Assembly: GCF_034661175.1 (NCBI RefSeq)
Contig: NZ_CP141058.1
Span: 3,968,001-4,032,000, forward strand
Origin: Nocardioides renjunii
GTDB lineage: Bacteria; Actinomycetota; Actinomycetes; Propionibacteriales; Nocardioidaceae
Length of the DNA stretch: 64,000 bases
Direction of reading: 5' to 3'
Below, piece by piece: positions 18,585 through 27,184 of this stretch. The position numbers and the translations under genes are program-made. The stretch's first letter is position 1. Each line of letters opens with the position of its first letter. The notes under the pieces are model-generated. The model made no database searches and was not told the DNA's origin. It saw only the letters and a list, made by a program, of their open reading frames with translations.

Positions 18585-18753
18585 CGGGCTCCCCGTTCGG
18601 ATTTGCGTTAGGCACAAGCAGCGAAGTGGCGCGGTAATCAGAGGCACCTACAAGATCAGTCCGAAGAGTGCTAGCGAGTCGGAGCTTGCCTGAGACCTTG
18701 GTGCGCGAGGCGGCCGGGCAGCGCGTTCCATGTCTGGGCAACCAACGGGTGCG

Positions 18754-19443
18754 TCACTGCCGGGCAAAGTAGTCGTAGGCGGCGACTTGCTCTGCTTCGG
18801 CCCGCCAGGCCGGCGGCAGCGCCCGCTTCATCTCGGCTATGTCGCTGCGGCTGTCCAGATATCGGGGAGCGCTGGCCAACATAGAACCCAGGAAGACGAC
18901 GTACGTCATGCCTGAGTCGGCCAGTTTGGGCAGGTAATGGGCAGATGCGCGCCGGCCAACTTGCTTGTGCGCCCAGCCGTTGTACAGATGGGAAATGAAG
19001 ATCGCTAGCGTGTCGATTTGTGTCGGCGTTCGTGTATCGGCTGTCACTTCACCAGTTGCTAGATTCACTGCTCCTGTCGCCATTGCCCAACCGATCAGAG
19101 GACAGGTAGGTAGCTCGGTCGCGGCGAGCGCGTGCCCGGCGGCGGTACTCATCGCCGTCGCCATGAGTCGAATGTCCGGACTATCGACGAAGGTGGCGCC
19201 GTGCCCGACCCGGGATTTGTACGTAGCCACGGCGCCTTCTCGAGCGAGGTGAGCAATGGGGCCGTCGTCCCGGCGGTAGTCAGCGGCGTGAGAGCGCACT
19301 TGAAGCACGATGTGACTGCCATCCAATACGGCTCGGTCGCTTAGCCACTTCGCGGAGAGCTCTACGCGGTCGATGAGCCAATCTCGGCGCCCGTCCGCCC
19401 ACGGCGCCCAGGCCGCGGCTGTTGGCAAGTTGACCTTCAGCAT
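18754..19443 (-). CDS. Hypothetical protein
   Basis: Protein of 229 residues, not recognised. Notable parts are WAPWADGRRDW near the N-terminus (10-22), a hydrophobic but not clearly transmembrane centre (CPLIGWAMATGAVNL), and LYNGWAHKQVGRRASAHY. The ATG at 19443 has AGAAGGGA 6-13 nt upstream; frames extending further are less protein-like. It is divergent from the AAA+ ATPase operon (344-nt gap), so the two could form one locus. No catalytic motif is apparent. Confidence 0.6.
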   Translation of the reverse strand: MLKVNLPTAAAWAPWADGRRDWLIDRVELSAKWLSDRAVLDGSHIVLQVRSHAADYRRDDGPIAHLAREGAVATYKSRVGHGATFVDSPDIRLMATAMSTAAGHALAATELPTCPLIGWAMATGAVNLATGEVTADTRTPTQIDTLAIFISHLYNGWAHKQVGRRASAHYLPKLADSGMTYVVFLGSMLASAPRYLDSRSDIAEMKRALPPAWRAEAEQVAAYDYFARQ

Positions 19444-19787
19444 TCGATTGTCCCTTCTGAGCACATGACTGCGAACTCTGGGACCCCAAGGTCGTCCTGC
19501 GATGACCCAATGAGTCCCGACGAGACCAAGGGTGCAGGGCACCACCGACAGCGACGATGGTGTCCCTCAGCACTCTGCAGTGACGGCACGCAGCAACTGC
19601 TCGGCGGCGGACCAGGAGCTTTTCGACATGCGGCGAAATGACGCGCCTGGTGGGTACGAGTGAAATCGCGGCGGACTTGGCGGGTGGCACGGCACGCCTC
19701 GCGTGGCGTTGACCTCTAGTGTGAACTGCCAGGATAGCTGGGACCGCCGATGTGTGCCCACGATGAGCGCTTCGCGAAGGAGGCAAG
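19444..19787. other. Divergent intergenic region upstream of the AAA+ operon
   Basis: It holds a promoter-like TTGACC near the AAA+ gene and one copy (19630-19640) of the recurring GCGGCGAAATG motif. No gene was seen. Confidence 0.4.
19709..19738 (+). promoter_or_regulatory. Possible sigma-70-like promoter of the AAA+ operon
   Basis: TTGACC (19709-19714) and a weak GATAGC (19733-19738) are separated by 18 nt, and the latter lies about 50 nt before the GTG start of the ATPase. The -10 match is poor. Confidence 0.25.
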
Positions 19788-20987
19788 GTGCCGATCGAGG
19801 CGTTCTTCTTGCGCATCATTGGGCCAGACGGGGCGGGTGGTCTCACCTGCGAAGGGCGCGATGGGTCGAAATTTCCAGTTCCGGATTACGTAGACGAGCC
19901 GTTCAGCCCAGGCGACGTGGTCAGGGTAAGCGGCGAGGACTGGGTCGTTGTGGACCCAAACAATTGGGTCGAGAATCGTACGGTTGGAGTCGTCCGAGCG
20001 ATGACATCCACTGCAATAGTGGTCGACACGGGCACAGCGCAGGTCGCAGCAACGAACTCGCGCGGTGCATCACTATCTGTTGGTAACACCGTGGTCTTGG
20101 ATGCCAGGGCAGATGTTGTGGAGGTAGCTTCACCGACGCCACTGGAGAGATTGCCGATCCATATTGACCGTTCGGACGACGAGTTCGATCCGGACTCGTT
20201 CCTTCAACCGCCGCGCGCTGAGCGGTTGCGGTGGAGCGACTTCGGCGGATTTCCAGACATCGTTGAGCAAGCGAAAGAAATTGTACAGGTACACCTAAAG
20301 CGCCGTAAAACGTACGCCAGCCTTGGCGTTACTCCGTTGAGGGGGGTCATCTTCGAAGGCCCTCCGGGCACGGGAAAAACGTACTTAGCGAGGATTATGG
20401 CGGCGAAGGCTGATGCGGCCCTCTTCGTAGTTAGTGCATCCGAACTGGGCGGCCGGTTGGTTGGCGAAAGCGAAGGCCGGTTGCAAGCGCTCTACGACCG
20501 AGCCGCTTCCCATCCGATCGCAATCGTTTTCATCGACGAGCTTGATGGCATAACGCACCACAGAGGCGCCGAGAATGCTGGCCATGCCGACAGGCTTGTA
20601 AGCACCTTCCTAGTGAACATGGACGGATTCAGGGCAAAGAACAACATATTAACGATTGGCACAACGAATCGAATCGGGGACATAGACCACGCATTACGCA
20701 GGCCTGGCCGGTTCGGCTCTGAGGTCACGTTCCGGCGGCCCGACCGCTCTGACCGCCTAGCCGTACTTCAGGCTAGTTCTCGGAGCCGCAAGACGACTGG
20801 ACCGTTGTCGCACGAGTTGCTCGCAGACGTGACCGACGGATGGTCGGCGGCAGAATTAGAGGACATCTGGACGGCCGCAGCAACGCTGACGGTGAAAGCG
20901 CGTAGAACCCGAATTGGTGACGACTTCTACGTTATGGGCTACGAGCGCGTCAAGCAGCGACGTAGCGAAAAGCGAGGCATGTCTTGA
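19788..20987 (+). CDS. AAA+ ATPase with N-terminal beta-barrel-like region
   Basis: Protein of 399 residues. The N-terminal ~120 residues look like one or two small beta domains (PGDVVRVSGEDWVVVDP; LSVGNTVVLDARADVVEV), reminiscent of the OB-type collar of Mpa/ARC proteasomal ATPases. The AAA core has Walker A GPPGTGKT (191-198), Walker B IAIVFIDELDG (about 244-254), a sensor-1 Asn in TIGTTNR, arginine fingers in RRPGRFG, and the C-terminal lid TDGWSAAELEDIW. Such enzymes remodel or unfold protein partners. A GTG start with GAAGGAGG upstream. Its last codons overlap a TTG start of the next gene, making a two-gene unit. Substrate unknown. Confidence 0.8.
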   Translation: MPIEAFFLRIIGPDGAGGLTCEGRDGSKFPVPDYVDEPFSPGDVVRVSGEDWVVVDPNNWVENRTVGVVRAMTSTAIVVDTGTAQVAATNSRGASLSVGNTVVLDARADVVEVASPTPLERLPIHIDRSDDEFDPDSFLQPPRAERLRWSDFGGFPDIVEQAKEIVQVHLKRRKTYASLGVTPLRGVIFEGPPGTGKTYLARIMAAKADAALFVVSASELGGRLVGESEGRLQALYDRAASHPIAIVFIDELDGITHHRGAENAGHADRLVSTFLVNMDGFRAKNNILTIGTTNRIGDIDHALRRPGRFGSEVTFRRPDRSDRLAVLQASSRSRKTTGPLSHELLADVTDGWSAAELEDIWTAAATLTVKARRTRIGDDFYVMGYERVKQRRSEKRGMS

Positions 20988-22207
20988 ACGGTCCAAGCTG
21001 GTGGCGACGCAGCGTCGCGTGGGTGCGTTTCAGGGCGCGGCTGGGAGCAATCCGCGGCCTTCGACTATTCACAGGGTCCACCAGCGAACTTCGCCAGTTT
21101 GTCTATCTTGATGAGGTAGCGCTTCGCAGCTTGATGGCCGCGAGATACGGCGCCGAGGACGTGAAGGTGATTGAGTCGCTTACCCGCGCGCGCGAATACG
21201 GGGGGTCAGCGCGAGCAGACTTGAACGTGCCAGCAGTCAGCGGCGTGCGAGGAGAAGGCCGCTTCAAGTCCACTACTAGTCGCGCTCGCCAGGTCGAGCG
21301 ACAGACAACCGTTCAGTCGATGTTCAAGGAATTTCTCGATCGCGAAGTCAGCAGTAATGCGATCACCTGGGATGCTACAGCGGGGGCCACCCCAGGGCCC
21401 GAGCCTTTCCACTTGCGCAGGGGCGAATTGATTCAGGTTCGGGTCGAACTAGCCGCTGACCCTACGTACAGAATCAGTGCGTTCATCGCAGAGTACTCTG
21501 AGATGATGAGGAGTCTGTCAGATGACGGTCTCAGCCCGATGGACGAAGTCACGCAACTTAGCGGCCTCCTCGAGCGACTCATGGTCGGACAGATTCCGAT
21601 ACGGGCGCGAGTATTCGGATACGACTCCTTGACGGCTGCAACTAGTGAGCCGTTGCATGGTGCCCACGACGACACGGCAGGACCGCTATACCTGGTGGCA
21701 ACAACCGAGCTTGACCAGTACTGGACTGACACGCGAAGAGTGCTGTTCGGCGAACAGTCTTACACCGTTCTTGCTCGCGTAGTAGAAGACGGTCCTACGG
21801 AAAACTGGTCGCCGATCAAACTTTTCGACATGGTGCGAGGGATCCTGCCGGACCTGCAGGACAAGTTTACTGAGCTTCAGGCGGTGTTCGAAGACACCCC
21901 GATGGCCGCGAGCCATCCTCCCGCCGAGTTACCCGCGCTAGAGACGGCGCTTACCCACTACGCAACGGAACTGGGATTGCCGGTGCGCGAGGAAGCGGTC
22001 CGGGAGCAGATCCGACTCGTGGCAGCGGACGCAGTCGAGCACGTTCCGAGCGCGACACATGTCAATGGCAGTTTCGACAGCATCGACGGCCTCGCCGTCC
22101 GCCTCGGATATGACCGTCCACGCGGATTGGAAGCTCTTGAGCTTAGAAGCGCGGCACGCCGGCAGAGCGCCTTGAATGCTCGAGGGGAGGTACCGCCCAG
22201 CGTCTAA
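20984..22207 (+). CDS. Partner protein of the AAA+ ATPase (possibly DUF6414-like)
   Basis: Protein of 407 residues read from a TTG that overlaps the ATPase stop (TTGA), so the two are probably translated together. Residues 38-60 read FVYLDEVALRSLMAARYG, a YLD...SL phrase that I associate, with low confidence, with DUF6414 proteins of accessory or defence loci. An alternating strand/helix region follows, with a repeat-like pattern (VRVELAADPTYRISAFI; ARVVEDGPTENWSPIKL), and a C-terminal helical segment. No membrane segment or nuclease motif. A role as substrate, adaptor or effector of the ATPase is inferred from gene order only. Confidence 0.7.
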   Translation: MNGPSWWRRSVAWVRFRARLGAIRGLRLFTGSTSELRQFVYLDEVALRSLMAARYGAEDVKVIESLTRAREYGGSARADLNVPAVSGVRGEGRFKSTTSRARQVERQTTVQSMFKEFLDREVSSNAITWDATAGATPGPEPFHLRRGELIQVRVELAADPTYRISAFIAEYSEMMRSLSDDGLSPMDEVTQLSGLLERLMVGQIPIRARVFGYDSLTAATSEPLHGAHDDTAGPLYLVATTELDQYWTDTRRVLFGEQSYTVLARVVEDGPTENWSPIKLFDMVRGILPDLQDKFTELQAVFEDTPMAASHPPAELPALETALTHYATELGLPVREEAVREQIRLVAADAVEHVPSATHVNGSFDSIDGLAVRLGYDRPRGLEALELRSAARRQSALNARGEVPPSV

Positions 22208-22360
22208 TACGTGAGCCGCCCAGTGGGCGTCGCGCAATCATTCCTCGAAGTGGAGATCATTGCGATCTACTGGTGAGAGACACGCTGTCGGGGGCCGATC
22301 GAGGAGCTTCACCCGTTGCGATGGCGCCCATTCTGGGCGAAGAGCCGTAGGTCGACCGTC

Positions 22361-23575
22361 TCAGGCGAATGGCCCGACAAGCGCCCACTGTGTGACCACT
22401 CGCGCGGGCGTCCAGCCGGTGAAGGCGCCGACCGGCGCAGCCGTCTCGACGCTGACGCGCGTGAGCTCGCCACCGTGGTCGGCGTACACCTCGGCGAGCA
22501 GCGTCTCGGTCTCGAGGGTGACGCCGTGGACGACGAGGCGGCCGCCGCTCTTCAACGCCGCGAGGCAAACGTCGAAGACGCCTTCACGGGTGGCGCCGCC
22601 GCCGATGAAGATCGCATCCGGCGCCGGTAGCCCGGACAGGGCGTCAGGTGCCCGGCCCTCGACGACCTGCAGGTCGGGAACGCCCAAGGTGTGAGCGTTC
22701 CGACCGATACGCGCGGCTCGTTCGGGGTCGGACTCGATCGCGATCGTGCGACAGGTCGAGTGTGCGCGCATCCACTCGATACCGACCGAACCGGCCCCCG
22801 CGCCGACGTCCCAAAGCAGCTGGCCGGGGGCGGGCATGAGCCGGGCGAGGGCGGAGGCGCGGAGGTCGCGCTTGGTGAGCTGGCCGTCGTGCTCGTACGC
22901 GTCGTCGGGGAGACCAGGCGCCCACGACGCCTGGCCGCTCCCCGCGACCTCGATCGCGATGACGTTCAACACTGATGACTCAGCGGACCACGACGAGGCG
23001 ACACCCGAGACCGAGGACTCCGTTGACGAGCCGAGATCGCCAAGGACGGTCAGCCGCGACGAGCCCCAGCCGGACGAGGTCAGCAGAGATGCGACGGCAG
23101 CGGGCGTCGAAGCGTCCGAGGACAGCACCAGAGTCCGACGGCCCGGTGCTAGCTCTAGCGCCAACCGTTCGAGAGGCCGGCCGACCAGCGAGACAACGGC
23201 GCAGGACTCGAACGACCACCCCATCCGAGCGCGCGCCAACGCCACGGACGAGACCGCCGGCACCACCCGCACCGGAGCCCCGAGGTCGAGCAGCGTCGAG
23301 GCAATCCCCGACACCAGCGGATCCCCCGACGCCAGCGCGACGACAGGACGCCCGGCGTACTCCGACAGGAGCCCCGGCAGAGAGGCAGCCAGCTGCGAGG
23401 GCCACGGCACCCGCTCTTGACCAGGGACGGAAGGCACCAGCGAGAGGTGCCGCGAGCCACCCCACAGCACCGACGCCTCGAGCACGAGATCACGGGAGGA
23501 CGAAGGCAGCGAGGCCCATCCATCGGCCCCGATCCCGACGACAACGACCTCCGTGGGCACCCCAGTGGCAGACAC
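22361..23575 (-). CDS. cobL: Precorrin-6Y C5,15-methyltransferase (decarboxylating), CobL (CbiE-CbiT fusion)
   Basis: Aerobic-pathway corrin enzyme: methylates C5 and C15 of precorrin-6Y and decarboxylates the C12 acetate, giving precorrin-8X. Length 404 is normal for fused CobL. The N-terminal CbiE domain (about 1-195) has VVVVGIGADGW and ASGDPLVSG, the tetrapyrrole methylase SAM pocket. The C-terminal CbiT domain has the SAM loop WDVGAGAGSVGIEW, AIESDPERAARIGRNA, and FIGGGATREGVFD. A GTG at 23575 is chosen; GTGs at 23602 and 23560 are alternatives. It is divergent from the riboswitch-led operon and lacks its own visible riboswitch. Confidence 0.93.
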   Translation of the reverse strand: MSATGVPTEVVVVGIGADGWASLPSSSRDLVLEASVLWGGSRHLSLVPSVPGQERVPWPSQLAASLPGLLSEYAGRPVVALASGDPLVSGIASTLLDLGAPVRVVPAVSSVALARARMGWSFESCAVVSLVGRPLERLALELAPGRRTLVLSSDASTPAAVASLLTSSGWGSSRLTVLGDLGSSTESSVSGVASSWSAESSVLNVIAIEVAGSGQASWAPGLPDDAYEHDGQLTKRDLRASALARLMPAPGQLLWDVGAGAGSVGIEWMRAHSTCRTIAIESDPERAARIGRNAHTLGVPDLQVVEGRAPDALSGLPAPDAIFIGGGATREGVFDVCLAALKSGGRLVVHGVTLETETLLAEVYADHGGELTRVSVETAAPVGAFTGWTPARVVTQWALVGPFA

Positions 23576-23607
23576 GACCGCAGACGCTATCGTGACGCGC
23601 ACAAGGC

Positions 23608-23730
23608 GAGAGGTGCCCCGAAGTCTGGGGAGAATCTGGGAAGCCGGTGAGAATCCGGCACAGGGCCCGCTGCGGTGACTCGAGACGTCGAACAAGGCGT
23701 ATCGAGAAGTCCGAAGACCGGCCTCCCGCC
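23608..23730 (+). promoter_or_regulatory. Cobalamin (AdoCbl) riboswitch
   Basis: The conserved core GGGAAGCCGGTGAGAATCC (23638-23656) and the following CCCGC...GGTGA (about 23666-23678) are the B12-box region; GTCCGAAGACCGGCC (from 23709) is the typical 3' element, and the 5' element GAGGTGCC lies at 23609. It sits upstream of the chelatase ATG (23765) and should turn the six-gene cobalamin run off when the coenzyme is abundant. Boundaries are approximate. Confidence 0.9.
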
Positions 23731-23764
23731 ACCCATTGAGCTGGCAACGAGAGCGGGAGCCCCC

Positions 23765-25855
23765 ATGCCACTGCAGTACCCCCTGTCTGCCGTCGTCGCC
23801 CCCCAGGCCGACCGGGCCGACGACATGACCCTCGCCCTGGTCCTCACGACCATCTCCCCCGAGGTCGGCGGCGTCCTCGTGCGCGGCGAGAAGGGCACGG
23901 CGAAGTCGACGACCGTTCGCGCCCTCGCCTCCGTGCTGCCACCGATCGAGGTGGTCACCGGCGACCGGTTCTCCAGCGCGCCCGGCGACACCTCCCCCGA
24001 CGGCACGTGGCCGCTCGACGCGGAGACCGAGACCCGACCCGTACGCCTCGTGGAGCTGCCCGTCGGCGCCACCGAGGACCGCGTGCTCGGCTCGCTGCAC
24101 CTGTCGAAGGTGCTGGCCGACGGCGTCGCCGAGTACGAGCCCGGCCTGCTCGCCCGCGCCCACCGCGGCATCCTCTACGTCGACGAGGTCAACCTCCTCC
24201 ACGACCACCTCGTCGACTTGCTGCTCGACGCCGCCGCGATGGGCCGCTCGACCGTCGAGCGCGACGGCGTCTCGGTCGCGCACGCCGCCCGCTTCGTGCT
24301 CGTCGGCACCATGAACCCCGAGGAGGGCGAGCTCCGCCCCCAGCTCCTCGACCGCTTCGGCCTCACCGTCGAGATCGCCGCGCCACGCGACCCCCGCCTG
24401 CGCGCCGAGGTCGTCCGTCGCCGGCTCGCCTTCGACGCCGACCCCGAGGCCTTCGTCGCGTCGTACGCCGACGCCGAGCGCGCGCTGACCGACCGCATCG
24501 TCGCTGCCCGCAAGCTGCTCCCCGAGGTCGAGCTCACCGACGCGGTGCTCACCAAGGTCGCCGAGGTCTGCGCCGCCTTCGAGGTCGACGGGATGCGCGC
24601 CGACATCGTCACCACGCGGACGGCGGTCGCGCACGCCGCGTGGCACGGCCGGACCACCGTCACGAGGGCCGACATCCGCCAGGCCGCGCTGCTCGCGCTG
24701 CCGCACCGGCGGCGCAGGAACCCCTTCGACGCGCCGGGGCTGGACGAGGACCTGCTCGACGCCATCCTCGGGGACGAGGAGCCGGAGCCCGAGCCGCCGC
24801 TCCCGCCGGAGCCGGAGGGGGACGGTGACGGTGAGGGCCCGGACTCAGATAGGGAGGGTCTCGATACGCCCCCTCGTTCCTCGGGGGCTACTCGACCACC
24901 GAACAACAGTGACGGCGGCGACCAGCCGAGTGAGACCGAGGATCGGGGTCTCGATACGCCCCCTCGTCCCTCGGGGGCTACTCGACCACCGATTGAGGGT
25001 GAGGGGGCTACTCGACCACCGAGTGAGGGTGAGGGCGGCCAGGGTCCAACGTCGGTCATCGGCGCCAGCGACCCCTACAAGGTCCGGCGGTTCGAGGTCA
25101 CCGGCACGGGCGCCGGGGAGTCGGGCAAGCGGTCCCGCGCGCTGACGACCAACGGCCGCCGGGCCGGCATCGACCCGACCGGCCAGGGCGGGCTGCACCT
25201 CGTCGAGACCATCCGCGCGGCCGCGCCGCACCAGCGGGGCAGGGGCCGGACCGACGGGCGGATCAGGTTCGAGCAGGCCGACCTGCGCACCGCGCGACGC
25301 GAGGGCCGCGAGGCGAACCTCGTCCTCTTCTGCGTCGACGCGTCCGGCTCGATGGCGGCGCGCAAGCGGATGGAGCAGGTCAAGACCGCGATCCTCAGCC
25401 TGCTGCTCGACGCCTACCAGCGCCGCGACAAGGTCGGGCTGGTCACCTTCCGCGCCGACTCGGCCGAGGTCGCGCTGCCGCCGACCCACTCGGTCGACAT
25501 CGCTGCGAAGCGGCTCGCGGACCTGCCAGCCGGAGGGCGTACGCCACTCGCCGAGGGCCTGCTGGCCGCGGCCGAGGTGCTGCGGATCGAGCGGGTGCGC
25601 GACCCGCGCCGGCGCCCGCTGCTCATCGTCGTCACCGACGGCCGCGCGACGCACGGCACGGACGCCGTGACGAGGAGCCGACAGGCCGCGGGTTGGATCG
25701 CCGAGCAGGGCACGAGCGCGGTCGTCGTCGACTGCGAGCAGGGCCCGATGCGGCTCGGCCTCGCCGGCCAGCTCGCGACGCACATGCAGGCCACCCACCT
25801 CCCGATCGCGGAGATCAGCGCCCGGGCGCTGGCGGGCGTGGCGAGGGTGGCATGA
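23765..25855 (+). CDS. Chelatase subunit, fused ChlI/ChlD-type (putative cobaltochelatase component)
   Basis: Protein of 696 residues. The N-terminal AAA+ part has Walker A GEKGTAKST (41-49), Walker B ILYVDEVNLL and the GTMNPEEG sensor. A long acidic/Pro linker (about 335-425) follows, then a VWA domain with the MIDAS motif DASGS (Asp525) and the strand LLIVVTDGRAT. It would power metal insertion together with a CobN-type large subunit (not in this window); gene context and riboswitch point to cobalt rather than magnesium. Linker residues ~365-423 are encoded by repeated palindromic DNA (see separate entries). Its stop overlaps bluB as ATGA. Confidence 0.88.
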   Translation: MPLQYPLSAVVAPQADRADDMTLALVLTTISPEVGGVLVRGEKGTAKSTTVRALASVLPPIEVVTGDRFSSAPGDTSPDGTWPLDAETETRPVRLVELPVGATEDRVLGSLHLSKVLADGVAEYEPGLLARAHRGILYVDEVNLLHDHLVDLLLDAAAMGRSTVERDGVSVAHAARFVLVGTMNPEEGELRPQLLDRFGLTVEIAAPRDPRLRAEVVRRRLAFDADPEAFVASYADAERALTDRIVAARKLLPEVELTDAVLTKVAEVCAAFEVDGMRADIVTTRTAVAHAAWHGRTTVTRADIRQAALLALPHRRRRNPFDAPGLDEDLLDAILGDEEPEPEPPLPPEPEGDGDGEGPDSDREGLDTPPRSSGATRPPNNSDGGDQPSETEDRGLDTPPRPSGATRPPIEGEGATRPPSEGEGGQGPTSVIGASDPYKVRRFEVTGTGAGESGKRSRALTTNGRRAGIDPTGQGGLHLVETIRAAAPHQRGRGRTDGRIRFEQADLRTARREGREANLVLFCVDASGSMAARKRMEQVKTAILSLLLDAYQRRDKVGLVTFRADSAEVALPPTHSVDIAAKRLADLPAGGRTPLAEGLLAAAEVLRIERVRDPRRRPLLIVVTDGRATHGTDAVTRSRQAAGWIAEQGTSAVVVDCEQGPMRLGLAGQLATHMQATHLPIAEISARALAGVARVA
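24857..24902 (+). repeat. Palindromic repeat, copy 1, inside the chelatase gene
   Basis: A 46-nt element starting GGTCTCGATACG and ending CTACTCGACCACCGA, with central CCCCC/GGGGG arms that can pair. It is read in frame as part of the interdomain linker. Copy 2 is 90 nt downstream; a diverged copy in the opposite orientation is at 35341. Confidence 0.85.
24947..24992 (+). repeat. Palindromic repeat, copy 2, inside the chelatase gene
   Basis: Same 46-nt element as copy 1 with one substitution in the loop region, in the same orientation and reading frame, encoding the same residues (GLDTPPRPSGATRPP versus ...RSSG... in copy 1). Confidence 0.85.
24973..25032 (+). repeat. Tandem 30-nt duplication of the repeat's end
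   Basis: Two adjacent 30-nt units (24973-25002 and 25003-25032) differ by one base. Each contains the right arm GGGGGCTACTCGACCACCGA plus ten following bases. The unit is a multiple of three, so the frame is kept. Confidence 0.85.
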
Positions 25856-26568
25856 AACTCACCCCACGACGTTCTTCTCCTCCGCTTCGCTGCCCCGAAC
25901 AACGCCGCGGGGACCCCGTAAACTCCGAGGAGCTCACCGTTTCCAGCCGGGACCTCTACGACGTCATTTCCCGCCGGCGCGACGTACGGGCCGAGTTCAG
26001 CGGCGAGGCCGTCGACTGCGACGTCCTCCGTCGGGTCCTCCAGGCGGCGCACGAGGCGCCGAGCGTCGGGCACAGCCAGCCGTGGGACTTCGTCCTCGTC
26101 GCCGACGAGGCCACGCGAGACACGTTCGCCGAGCACGTCGAGACCGAGCGGCAGACGTTCGCCGCGCAGCTCGACGGTGAGCGGCGCGAGACCTTCGAGC
26201 GGATCAAGGTCGAGGGCATCCGCGAGTCGGGCCTCGGCGTCGTCGTCACCTACGACCAGGCACGCGGCGGGCAGCACGTGCTCGGCCGCCACGCGATCGC
26301 AGACACCGGCCTCTACTCCACCTGCCTGGCCATCCAGAACCTCTGGCTCGCCGCGACCGCCGAGGGCCTCGGCGTGGGGTGGGTGTCGTTCTACCGCGAG
26401 GAGTTCCTCGCCGACCTCGTCGGCCTGCCCGACGGCGTACGACCGGTGGCGTGGCTCTGCCTCGGACCGGTGACGCGGCTGCAGGAGGTGCCCGACCTGG
26501 TCCGGCACGGCTGGCGGAAGGGGCGCTCGCTCGACGACGCCGTCCACCTCGAGAGCTGGAGGGGCTGA
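25852..26568 (+). CDS. bluB: 5,6-dimethylbenzimidazole synthase BluB
   Basis: Nitroreductase-fold enzyme that breaks down FMNH2 with oxygen to make DMB, the lower ligand of B12. It has 238 residues. Signature parts are DLYDVISRRRDVRAEF (about residues 34-49), APSVGHSQPWDF, LGVVVTYDQARGG, AIQNLWLAATAEGLGVGWVSFY and VAWLCLGPV. The ATG overlaps the chelatase stop (ATGA), and the first ~25 residues are a Pro/Arg-rich extension before the family's usual start. A bluB in the operon implies that the organism makes true cobalamin with DMB. Confidence 0.93.
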   Translation: MKLTPRRSSPPLRCPEQRRGDPVNSEELTVSSRDLYDVISRRRDVRAEFSGEAVDCDVLRRVLQAAHEAPSVGHSQPWDFVLVADEATRDTFAEHVETERQTFAAQLDGERRETFERIKVEGIRESGLGVVVTYDQARGGQHVLGRHAIADTGLYSTCLAIQNLWLAATAEGLGVGWVSFYREEFLADLVGLPDGVRPVAWLCLGPVTRLQEVPDLVRHGWRKGRSLDDAVHLESWRG

Positions 26569-26569
26569 G

Positions 26570-27184
26570 ATGCCGCAGGGAGTGCCGACCACCGTCCCCG
26601 ACGACGGCCTGACCACGCGCGAGCGCCGCAACCGCCCGCTGATCGTCGTCCACACCGGCCCCGGCAAGGGCAAGTCGACGGCCGCCTTCGGCCTCGCGAT
26701 GCGCGGGTGGAACCAGGGCTTCAGCATCGGGGTCTTCCAGTTCGTGAAGTCCGCCAAGTGGCGCATCGGCGAGCAGACGGTGCTCGAGCGCCTCGGTGAG
26801 CTGCACGAGGAGACCGGCGAGGGCGGGCCCGTCGCCTGGCACAAGATGGGCTCGGGCTGGTCGTGGTCGCGCAAGGCCGGCACCGAGGAGGACCACGCCG
26901 CCGACGCCGCCGAGGGCTGGCAGGAGATCAAGCGGGCGCTGGCCGAGGAGCGGCACGACCTCTACGTCCTCGACGAGTTCACCTATCCCATGAAGTGGGG
27001 CTGGGTCGACGTCGACGACGTGGTCGCCACCCTCGTGGAGCGACCCGGCCGCCAGCACGTCGTCATCACCGGCCGCCACGCCGACCCGCGGCTCGTCGAG
27101 GCCGCCAACCTCGTCACCGAGATGGGCCAGGTCAAGCACCCGATGGAGGTCGGCCAGAAGGGCCAGCGGGGCATCGAGTGGTGA
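26570..27184 (+). CDS. cobO: Cob(I)yrinic acid a,c-diamide adenosyltransferase CobO
   Basis: Transfers the adenosyl group from ATP to cobalt(I) of cobyrinic acid diamide (BtuR/CobO/CobP family). 204 residues, normal length. The P-loop variant HTGPGKGKSTAAFG lies at about 28-41; family blocks include RGWNQGFSIGVFQF, DLYVLDEFTYPMKWGW, VVITGRHADPRL and the terminal EMGQVKHPMEVGQKGQRGIEW region. The ATG starts one nucleotide after the bluB stop codon, and its own stop overlaps the cobB GTG. Confidence 0.95.
   Translation: MPQGVPTTVPDDGLTTRERRNRPLIVVHTGPGKGKSTAAFGLAMRGWNQGFSIGVFQFVKSAKWRIGEQTVLERLGELHEETGEGGPVAWHKMGSGWSWSRKAGTEEDHAADAAEGWQEIKRALAEERHDLYVLDEFTYPMKWGWVDVDDVVATLVERPGRQHVVITGRHADPRLVEAANLVTEMGQVKHPMEVGQKGQRGIEW

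Noticed and set aside
22361-24706. Reading the minus strand as one 781-residue protein upstream of CobL
   Set aside because: The part beyond 23602 runs through the riboswitch and opposite the chelatase gene and has low-complexity Gly/Asp/Arg composition; CobL proper begins near 23575.
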